Part shown: positions 7,143-13,235 of the stretch, one piece after another
How the letters are laid out: each line of letters begins with the position of its first letter
Position numbering within the stretch: the first letter of the stretch is position 1
Assembly: GCA_021805725.1 (NCBI GenBank)
Contig: JAJZEH010000113.1
Coordinates: 1 to 21,455 of the forward strand
DNA length: 21,455 nucleotides
Direction of reading: 5' to 3'
From: Pseudomonadota bacterium
GTDB lineage: Bacteria > Pseudomonadota > Gammaproteobacteria > Burkholderiales > Ferrovaceae
Notes under the pieces: model-generated
What the model was told of the DNA's origin: nothing
Databases searched by the model: none
Seen by the model: the letters and a program-made list of their open reading frames with translations, nothing else
Made by a program: the position numbers and the translations under genes

Positions 7143-9008
7143 TTACGAGAGCAGGACGCGCACCCCCCACCAGATGGCCCCGACGGCCACGACGAGCGCT
7201 GCCAGCACCGGATAGAACCAGCGCGGAGGCTTTTTTTCTGCATAAGGATCGTTCAGTGAGCGCTCGGCATTGGGCGGGAGCGCGGCAATCTGCGTCAGGG
7301 ACGTACCGAAGGGGATGTTGATGCAGGCCCGCGCGTTGATGGCCCAGCCGTTGGCGTCCAGGATGGGGCCCAGATTGCGGGTACGCAGCTTGAACCAGGC
7401 CAGCAACACGGCAGGCCCCGAGATGATCAGCATGAAACCGGTCAGGGCCAGCGGGATCTGCCACCATTTCAGGGCCAGCACGCCCATGATGACGGAGGCC
7501 AGGGCGGTGCCAATGGCCCCCACGGCCAGCCCGATCGCCGCAAAGATCCCGGCAAACTTGCCCACGTCAAACGCCTGTTGGGCGGCAGGCGCCGCGGCCG
7601 TCCTGGCGCCTGCCACGGCCACGCCTTTGGTGGCAGCCAGTGCCATCCGGTCGTCATTTTCCTTGGCCTTGCTGGCTGCGAGCTTCTGTAATTGCTCGCC
7701 GGCCATTCGGGCCAGCCGCTTGTAGGGCGACCAGAAGGCCTGGCGCAGGCTGATGGGGTGGTCGATGATCTTGACGATGGTGGCGTCCCAATCTTCGCCG
7801 TGACGGTCGTAGAACACGCCGTTACGACCCACCATCAACTGGTCTGAATCGCCCGCCGTGAAGGCTGCGGCAATCGTCATTTTCTCGCTGCCCCGAACGC
7901 AATCACAATACACGAGGCAGATGCGTGAGAGGGTAGCGAGCACCGCGTGTTTGGCAGGGTCGGCCACGGCCACGCACAACTCGCAGGAACGCCCGTCCAG
8001 ATAGAGGGTTCCCGCCTGAAACGTGGCCTTGCCCTGGCGCGTGTAAAAATCCTTGAAGGCCACGAAATTGTTGGCAAGCTTCAACAGGTCGCGCACATAG
8101 CGCACCAACTGTTCCAGGTCGCGCACGGCATCGTCGTCTTTCTGGTCGGGCCGGGAGGCACGCCAGGCCAAATAACCGGAAAACCGGTCCTGAATGTCCC
8201 GCCACTGATTCTCGGTCAATGTTTCAAGATCGCCCACCAGCGGCTGGACGACCCGGCTGCGAAAGGCCGCCATGGCTGAGACCCACGCCGGGTTAAGGGT
8301 GGAGCGCAGGGGTAGCGCGCCCTCTGCCGTAATGCGTGCCAGCGGCAGGCGAGTGAGTCTTGCCTCCTGCAACAAGGCATCCGCCGCCAGGGCCTTGTAG
8401 GTGTCCTCCGACGCATCCAGCGCCTCACTGGCACGGGCATCAAAAGCTGCGAGGCGGCAGCGCAGAAAAAAATCATCGACTTTCTCGGTCACCGCCAGCA
8501 ATGCCTCACAGGCTGCTTCGCTATCCCCGCCCAATGGTGCACTTGCCGTACCCTCGGCCTCCCACGCCGCCAGCATGCGGGCCGCATGCCGGGCCTGGGC
8601 CGTGCTGACTTCCGCCACACTCAGCCGCTCGTTTGCAGCTTTTCCCAATTCATCGGCCAGCACGCGTGCGGCAGCCACCAGACGCTGCCCCTCTTCCGTG
8701 TCATGACTGATGTCGTCAACGGCCAACCCATCCTGCGCCAGCCCCAGCAACTGCGGGTCCGCCAGGCGCGCGGCAGCCCAGCGCACCGCTGCGATCAGTT
8801 CATAGGCCCGTACATGCCCGTCAGCATCGGCATCCACCAATGCCAGGGTGCGCTCGTCAAACTGGATGCCCTTGACGGGGCAGGACAAGGCCACCCACAG
8901 CTTCTGGTCGAGTTCATCGATCGCCAGCAGGTCTTCGGCTTCGTCCAGCCGAACCTGATCGAAGCCGCCTGCCCTGAAAAATCGCCAGTGCCGGTTTGTA
9001 GCATTCAT
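7143..9008 (-). CDS. Uncharacterised EF-hand membrane protein
   Basis: I do not recognise a named family. The 621-residue protein has a soluble N-terminal part of about 430 residues and a hydrophobic C-terminal region. Near the N-terminus, DADADGHVRAYE (59-70) fits the 12-residue EF-hand loop exactly, with acids at positions 1, 3 and 5, Gly at 6, a hydrophobic residue at 8 and Glu at 12, so calcium binding is plausible. The middle has cysteines spaced as CELC and YCDC, possible metal or redox sites. The C-terminal 150 residues contain two long hydrophobic stretches, a conserved-looking ILDANGWAINARACINIPFG segment, and a final membrane helix. I chose the ATG at 9006-9008 because AGAGGG lies seven bases upstream. 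A GTG two codons earlier is too close to it. Confidence 0.75.
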   Translation of the reverse strand: MNATNRHWRFFRAGGFDQVRLDEAEDLLAIDELDQKLWVALSCPVKGIQFDERTLALVDADADGHVRAYELIAAVRWAAARLADPQLLGLAQDGLAVDDISHDTEEGQRLVAAARVLADELGKAANERLSVAEVSTAQARHAARMLAAWEAEGTASAPLGGDSEAACEALLAVTEKVDDFFLRCRLAAFDARASEALDASEDTYKALAADALLQEARLTRLPLARITAEGALPLRSTLNPAWVSAMAAFRSRVVQPLVGDLETLTENQWRDIQDRFSGYLAWRASRPDQKDDDAVRDLEQLVRYVRDLLKLANNFVAFKDFYTRQGKATFQAGTLYLDGRSCELCVAVADPAKHAVLATLSRICLVYCDCVRGSEKMTIAAAFTAGDSDQLMVGRNGVFYDRHGEDWDATIVKIIDHPISLRQAFWSPYKRLARMAGEQLQKLAASKAKENDDRMALAATKGVAVAGARTAAAPAAQQAFDVGKFAGIFAAIGLAVGAIGTALASVIMGVLALKWWQIPLALTGFMLIISGPAVLLAWFKLRTRNLGPILDANGWAINARACINIPFGTSLTQIAALPPNAERSLNDPYAEKKPPRWFYPVLAALVVAVGAIWWGVRVLLS

Positions 9009-9086
9009 ATCCACGCCCTCTCACGATGAAACTCTCATTCTAACGGGGTGGGTGGCGATATCAAGCTGCCTTGATTTCATTGCGGG

Positions 9087-9100
9087 ATGATTCGGATCAA
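9087..9100. promoter_or_regulatory. FNR box upstream of the outer-membrane protein gene
   Basis: ATGATTCGGATCAA has one mismatch to TTGAT-N4-ATCAA. Its centre is 30.5 bp before the -10-like TACAAT at 9124-9129, giving a class II position of about -41.5 to -42.5 from a start near 9135. Confidence 0.72.
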
Positions 9101-9108
9101 GCGTTTTT

Positions 9109-9132
9109 CGTTATATACTTTTGTACAATTCG
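9109..9132. promoter_or_regulatory. ModE-like operator 1
   Basis: CGTTATATA-N6-TACAATTCG. The left arm matches the ModE half-site (CGTTATAT-N6-TAyATAACG type, recalled from E. coli modA) completely, and the right arm at about five of nine positions. It overlaps the -10 element TACAAT, so binding would block transcription of the gene at 9183. Confidence 0.55.
9124..9129 (+). promoter_or_regulatory. Putative -10 element of the outer-membrane protein promoter
   Basis: TACAAT matches TATAAT at five of six positions and lies at class II spacing from the FNR box at 9087-9100. Predicted start is near 9135, with a leader of about 48 nt. A TATACT at 9114-9119 is a less well spaced alternative. Confidence 0.55.
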
Positions 9133-9154
9133 ATATGTTGTTTTGTATATAGCG
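9131..9154. promoter_or_regulatory. ModE-like operator 2
   Basis: CGATATGTT-N6-TATATAGCG. The right arm matches the half-site at eight of nine positions and the left arm is weaker. It shares the CG at 9131-9132 with operator 1, so the two sites are offset by exactly 22 bp, about two helical turns. It covers the predicted start site. Confidence 0.55.
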
Positions 9155-9182
9155 TTTAATTATCCGAAGAAAAGGAAAACAC

Positions 9183-10019
9183 ATGAATAAGACACTGCTG
9201 GCAATCACCGTTTTGAGTACCCTGTCGGCCATGGCCCATGCGGACGATTCCCAGAATACCTGGTTTGCCATCTCTGACGCCGCGAAGGAATCTCAGCCGC
9301 ACTGGATGACGCCCATCGTCACCGTCACACCCCGACTGGAGCAGGAGTTTCGTTACGACCAGCTGTCGCAGGCCAAATCGGGCGGCGTGGGTATCAATAA
9401 TTACGGATTGAACAAGGGACTTGAATTGATCCCCACGGCCAATTCCGAAATCATCATCGGGGTGCCGGGATACCAGGTGACCAGCCATCCCAATGGCACC
9501 AGTACCCGCGGCTGGGCGGATGAAACGCTGCTGTTCAAATACCGCATGCTCTCTGCCAACGAGGAACAGGGCAACTATATCGTGACGGGCTTCATGGGCT
9601 TGAGCCTGCCTACCGGCGACCCCAACATGACCACCGGGCACTATGCGTACACGCCGACCATCGCCGTAGGAAAAGGCTGGGGCACGCGCGAATCCGGCTT
9701 TGACATCCAGAGCACGCTTGCCATGACCGTTCCTGACAAGGATATGGCGCGCCTGGGGGAGCCCATTGTCTGGAATACCGCGTTTCAGGGTCATTTTTCA
9801 ACATACTGGTGGCCTGAACTCGAAACCCAGTACACCCACTTTTCCGGCGGTCCGAATGATGGCAAAAACCAGACGGTGCTTACCCCTGGGCTCATCCTGG
9901 GTCGCTATGAACTCGTGGAGCGCATGAAATTTGTCATCGGTCTTGGATACCAGAAAGCCGTAGGCGGCTTTCAGACCTTCAACAACGGCTGGCAGATGAC
10001 AGCGAGAACGCCATTCTAG
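9183..10019 (+). CDS. Outer-membrane beta-barrel protein, possible oxyanion channel
   Basis: The 278-residue product has a signal peptide cleaved after AHA (residue 20), no other membrane helix, alternating beta-strand pattern with aromatic girdle residues, and a C-terminal phenylalanine (TARTPF), all typical of an outer-membrane barrel. It resembles the MetA-pathway/phenol-degradation outer-membrane family (for example GFMGLSLPTGDPN), but I cannot name it more precisely. The ATG has AAAGGA seven bases upstream (9171-9176). The promoter carries an FNR box and two ModE-like operators, and the gene faces modE with ten bases between stop codons. That context suggests a role in acquiring molybdate or in an anaerobic molybdoenzyme process. 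The link is inferred from regulation and position, not from the protein sequence. Confidence 0.8.
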   Translation: MNKTLLAITVLSTLSAMAHADDSQNTWFAISDAAKESQPHWMTPIVTVTPRLEQEFRYDQLSQAKSGGVGINNYGLNKGLELIPTANSEIIIGVPGYQVTSHPNGTSTRGWADETLLFKYRMLSANEEQGNYIVTGFMGLSLPTGDPNMTTGHYAYTPTIAVGKGWGTRESGFDIQSTLAMTVPDKDMARLGEPIVWNTAFQGHFSTYWWPELETQYTHFSGGPNDGKNQTVLTPGLILGRYELVERMKFVIGLGYQKAVGGFQTFNNGWQMTARTPF

Positions 10020-10029
10020 GGAGGCTGCC

Positions 10030-10830
10030 CTACTGGACCAGGGCCAGGATGACGCTGGAAGCGGCAAACAGCGCGCAGGCCCGAGTACCTTCGGCAAGCT
10101 GCAACCTGTCCACCGTCTCATGGGTGACCGTGGCAATCACCGTCTTTTCCTGGTCCAGCGCCAGCCGCACCTCTGCATTCACTTCATCCTGGTGGATGCG
10201 TGCCACGCGACCGCACAGGCGGTTTTCAGCGCTGAACCTGCCGGTAGTGTCCGTGGTCAGGATGATCGAGGGCGCCTTGATCAGGGCGTAGACTTCCAGC
10301 CCCACCTTGAGATCCAGGGTGGCAGCACTCTCGCTGGTGACCACAGCCATAAGCGCGTTTTTCCTGTCGAGCTTGAGATGCACCCCCGTGTTGACCGGTC
10401 CCTGCGTCAGCCTCGTGATTTTGCCGACAAACTGGTTGCGCGCACTGGTGCGCATGGAAAAGCGTCGCAGCAAGTGCTGAAAGGCATCGAAGTGATCCAC
10501 GCCCTTCATCAACGCATCCAGAATGCGCTGATACTCGGCTTCACCTGCCCGGAACAGGCGAATGATCTGCTGCCCCTGTTCGGTAAGACGGGTTCCGCCC
10601 CCGTCTTTGCCCCCTACGGAGCAGATCACCAGCGGTTGCTCGGACTGGTTGTTGATGGCGTCTACGGCATCCCAGGCGCCCTTGTAGCTCATGCCCACGG
10701 TGCGCGCGGCTGCCGAAATCGACCCGGTTTCGGCGATGGCCTCGAGCAGGTCTACCCGCCGCCCCCCCAGAAATGAGGCGCCGTCCTTTTCCAGCAGCAG
10801 TCTGCCCTTCAGCCCGGAAACCTTTTTCAC
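10030..10830 (-). CDS. modE: Molybdate-responsive regulator ModE
   Basis: Molybdate-binding transcription factor; in other bacteria it represses molybdate uptake and activates some molybdoenzyme genes. The 266-residue protein has an N-terminal winged helix-turn-helix (about 22-110) with the ModE hallmarks TGSISAAARTVGMSYKGAWD and the glycine-rich wing GGKDGGG. Two tandem molbindin (Mop/TOBE) domains follow: SARNQFVGKITRL...ALIKAPSIIL (128-191) and SAENRLCGRVARI...SSVILA (200-263). I chose the GTG at 10828-10830, after the modC stop and with GGGG five bases upstream, because it gives about the E. coli length (262 residues). An in-frame ATG at 10894-10896 would add 22 residues overlapping modC. 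It is last in the mod cluster. Confidence 0.92.
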   Translation of the reverse strand: MKKVSGLKGRLLLEKDGASFLGGRRVDLLEAIAETGSISAAARTVGMSYKGAWDAVDAINNQSEQPLVICSVGGKDGGGTRLTEQGQQIIRLFRAGEAEYQRILDALMKGVDHFDAFQHLLRRFSMRTSARNQFVGKITRLTQGPVNTGVHLKLDRKNALMAVVTSESAATLDLKVGLEVYALIKAPSIILTTDTTGRFSAENRLCGRVARIHQDEVNAEVRLALDQEKTVIATVTHETVDRLQLAEGTRACALFAASSVILALVQ

Positions 10831-10847
10831 GCGTGCCCCATGGTCCG

Positions 10848-11597
10848 TTAAAACGAAAAAATCCGCTCGCCCTGCAGCGGTGCGTGGCCTGCCCATGCCG
10901 TGATGAGCTCATTTTGCGGATTCTGCAGGACTGCCTCAGGTGTGCCGGCCTGAAGCACGCGTCCATGATCATAAATGACCAGGCGGTCGGCCAGTGCCAG
11001 CGCCTCGCCCAGATCATGCGTGATGATCACCATGGGGATGCCCAATGTACGCTGCAGGGCTTTCAGTTCGTTGCGAATGCTGCGCCGGACCGCCAGATCC
11101 ACTGCCGACAGGGGCTCATCCAGCAACAACACCCTGGGTTTGCGCATCAGGGCGCGCGCCAGGGCCACCCGTTGGCGCTGACCGCCCGAGAGCGCGCCGG
11201 GATGGCGCTGCTCCAGCCCCTCCAGATGAAAGCGCGCCAGCATCGCCGCACACGCTGCTGCCGCCTCACTGCTGCGCGGCTGGAGATGCCCATACAGCAC
11301 ATTTTCACGGGTCGTCATGTGCGGAAACAACGCATGGTGCTGAAACAGGTAGCCGATTTCACGCGACTGGGGCGGCAAGTCGATGCCTGCGCGCGTATCG
11401 TGGAAAACCCTGTCCCCCAGCTGGATATGCCCTTCATCGGGCTTCACCAGTCCAGCGATGGTCTGGAAAGTCAGCGACTTGCCAGCGCCGGAGGGGCCAA
11501 ACAACACCACGATTTCACGCCCAGCCTGCCAGGACACATCCATGGAAAAGCCACTGGCGAAGGCCTTCCTGAAGCAAACGGAAAGCGCTATATCCAT
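10848..11597 (-). CDS. modC: Molybdate ABC transporter ATPase ModC, lacking the TOBE domain
   Basis: ATPase of the molybdate importer. All motifs are present: Walker A GPSGAGKS, Q-loop LFQHHALFPH, signature LSGGQRQR, Walker B VLLLDEP with SAVD, and the switch histidine in IITHD. At about 249 residues it stops soon after the nucleotide-binding domain, whereas classical ModC is about 350 residues with a C-terminal molbindin/TOBE domain. That domain is encoded separately upstream as mop. I chose the ATG at 11595-11597, which overlaps the modB stop by ten bases. An ATG at 11612 would add five residues. The open frame continues to 12218, but that part is modB read in another frame. Confidence 0.9.
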   Translation of the reverse strand: MDIALSVCFRKAFASGFSMDVSWQAGREIVVLFGPSGAGKSLTFQTIAGLVKPDEGHIQLGDRVFHDTRAGIDLPPQSREIGYLFQHHALFPHMTTRENVLYGHLQPRSSEAAAACAAMLARFHLEGLEQRHPGALSGGQRQRVALARALMRKPRVLLLDEPLSAVDLAVRRSIRNELKALQRTLGIPMVIITHDLGEALALADRLVIYDHGRVLQAGTPEAVLQNPQNELITAWAGHAPLQGERIFSF

Positions 11598-12253
11598 CGG
11601 CTCGAGGTCCATTTTCCCGCAAGGTAGATGACGGTTCCGGAGATGATCGTGAGCAGGATGGCCAGCGTCTGCGCCAGCGCATCGTCGCCACTCTGAAACG
11701 CCGAGTAAATGGAGAGCGGCAGGGTGCTGGTCTTGCCGGGAATGTTGCCGGCAATCATCAGGGTGGCGCCAAACTCGCCCAAAGCCCGCGCAAAGGCCAG
11801 CAGAATTCCAGCCATGATGCCGCCCCTGGCGAGCGGCAATACCACCTTGATCACCGTTTCCCATTCGGACTTTCCAAGCACGGTACTGGCATGGATCAGG
11901 TCCTGATCCACCGCCTCGATGGCCGCGCGCGACACGCGCACCATGAGGGGCAATGCCACCACGAATGCTGCCAGGGCTGCCCCCTGCCAGGTGAAGACGA
12001 AAGACCAGCCGGTCAGCCGGTACAACGGCGCGCCAATCCAGCCCTCGCGCCCCAGGAGCAGCACCAGGGCGTAGCCCACCACGGTGGGAGGCAATACCAG
12101 CGGGATGGAGATCAGTACATCGAGCAGGTGCTTGCCACGAAAATTGTGGCGCGCCAGAAAATAGGCCAGGACGATGCCCACCAGCGCGATCAGCAGCGTG
12201 GCGCTGAGCGACACCCACAGCGAGAGCTTTGCGGCCGTCAGGATGGTTTCCAT
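11588..12253 (-). CDS. modB: Molybdate ABC transporter permease ModB
   Basis: Inner-membrane permease of the molybdate importer. The 221-residue protein has five to six hydrophobic helices and the binding-protein-dependent transport fold. The EAA-type coupling loop is in ARALGEFGATLMIAGN, the standard ModB sequence. SIPLVLPPTVVGYALVLLLGREG near residue 50 is another typical ModB block. The ATG overlaps the stop of the mop gene by one base (TAATG), indicating coupled translation. Length and motifs are normal for ModB. Confidence 0.93.
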   Translation of the reverse strand: METILTAAKLSLWVSLSATLLIALVGIVLAYFLARHNFRGKHLLDVLISIPLVLPPTVVGYALVLLLGREGWIGAPLYRLTGWSFVFTWQGAALAAFVVALPLMVRVSRAAIEAVDQDLIHASTVLGKSEWETVIKVVLPLARGGIMAGILLAFARALGEFGATLMIAGNIPGKTSTLPLSIYSAFQSGDDALAQTLAILLTIISGTVIYLAGKWTSSRWI

Positions 12254-12456
12254 TACTTCATGATCATGACTTCGGTGGACTTGATGAGGGCCACCACCTG
12301 GTCACCCACCTCCAGCGCCATCTCTTCGGCGCTGTCGCGTGTGATGATGGACACGATCCGGTGCTCGCCCGACTTCATGGTGACCTGGCACTCCACATCG
12401 CCTTTTTTGATGGCAATAACTTCCCCAGCCAGTTTGTTCTGTCCGCTGATTTTCAC
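12253..12456 (-). CDS. mop: Stand-alone molbindin (single Mop/TOBE domain)
   Basis: A 67-residue protein consisting of one molbindin domain, which in relatives assembles into hexamers that bind molybdate or tungstate. The sequence runs from KISGQNKLAGEVIAIKKGDV to VVALIKSTEVMIMK and aligns end to end with clostridial Mop proteins of 68 residues, including the internal IITRDSAEEM and the IKSTEVMI ending. The start is a GTG at 12454-12456 with AGAGGAG seven bases upstream; the frame stays open further upstream but without any conserved sequence. It lies between modA (26-bp gap) and modB (one-base overlap). Since ModC here lacks its own TOBE domain, Mop may supply that function in trans or act as a molybdate store. 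Confidence 0.88.
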   Translation of the reverse strand: MKISGQNKLAGEVIAIKKGDVECQVTMKSGEHRIVSIITRDSAEEMALEVGDQVVALIKSTEVMIMK

Positions 12457-12482
12457 TGAAGCACTCCTCTGGTCGACAAACG

Positions 12483-13235
12483 CTATTTTAGCGCCCAATC
12501 GAAGCCATGTTTCTCGAAAAGTGTCCGAGCCTCTGGACGTGTCAGGAAATCGAGGAATGCCCGGGCCTGTTCGGGGTTTTTGCTGTGCGCCATGACGGCT
12601 GCCGGGTAGCGTACCTGTTGATGGGAGCCCGCCGGGGCAAGCGCCACGCGCACCACCTTCCCGGGCAATAGCGCCGCATCCGTGGAAAATACGATGCCCG
12701 CATCCACCTCGCCACGCGCCACGTAGTCGAGGACCTGGCGCACATCCTGCCCATAAACCAGTTTGGGCCGGACGGAGTCCCATAATCCCAGGTGGCGCAA
12801 CACCTCCATGGCATATTGGCCCGCTGGCACGAAGCCCGGATCACCGATGGCCACCCGCCCGGCGCCAGAAAGATCTGAAAACCCCTTGATGCGCCCCGGA
12901 TCATGCCTCGGCACCACCAGCACCAGTTCGTTGGACAGCAGCACCACGCGGGTCCCCTCCAAAACCAGCTGGTGCGCCTGTAACTGGTCCATGGGCTGGG
13001 GTGCAGCGCTGATGAAGACGTCTGCGGGCGCTCCACCTTCAATCTGGCGCGCCAGCATGCCGGAAGCTGCAAAGTTGTAGAACAGGTGCGTACCAGGATG
13101 CCCTTGCTCAAATACCGGCCTCGCCTCGTTCAGTGGCGCGGCCAGGCTGGCTGCGGCAGATACCACCAGGTCCACGGCCTGGGCGCCGACACAGCAAAAA
13201 AAGAGCGCGACGCCGAGCAGGCATTCAGCTTTCAT
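12483..13235 (-). CDS. modA: Periplasmic molybdate-binding protein ModA
   Basis: Captures molybdate in the periplasm for ModBC. The 250-residue precursor has a signal peptide cleaved after AQA (residue 20). The mature protein shows the ModA pattern: VVSAAASLAAPLNEA with the first oxyanion-binding serines, FNFAASG-type block (here YNFAASGMLARQIEGGAPADVFISAA), IGDPGFVPAGQYA, and EVDAGIVFSTDA near the C-terminal lobe. The ATG at 13233-13235 lies inside the last codons of the upstream EAL-CBS-GGDEF gene (11-base overlap) and has no clear ribosome-binding site, so translation is probably coupled. I see no ModE-like site directly upstream, so the operon promoter may lie farther up, beyond the c-di-GMP gene. 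Confidence 0.92.
   Translation of the reverse strand: MKAECLLGVALFFCCVGAQAVDLVVSAAASLAAPLNEARPVFEQGHPGTHLFYNFAASGMLARQIEGGAPADVFISAAPQPMDQLQAHQLVLEGTRVVLLSNELVLVVPRHDPGRIKGFSDLSGAGRVAIGDPGFVPAGQYAMEVLRHLGLWDSVRPKLVYGQDVRQVLDYVARGEVDAGIVFSTDAALLPGKVVRVALAPAGSHQQVRYPAAVMAHSKNPEQARAFLDFLTRPEARTLFEKHGFDWALK

Noticed and set aside
7137..7150. CTCGT-N4-ACGAG hairpin between the yceI and EF-hand genes
   Set aside because: Five-base stem without a U-tract; could be a weak bidirectional terminator but is not supported.
10017..10032. TAGGG-N6-CCCTA palindrome carrying both stop codons between the outer-membrane protein gene and modE
   Set aside because: Only a five-base stem with no T-run on either strand; too weak to call a terminator.
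11613..12218. N-terminal extension of the modC frame to 456 residues
   Set aside because: This part lies over modB in another frame and has no conserved sequence; ModC begins near 11597-11612.
12457..12783. N-terminal extension of the mop frame to 176 residues
   Set aside because: It overlaps modA in another frame; the GTG with a strong ribosome-binding site yields a molbindin of the normal length.
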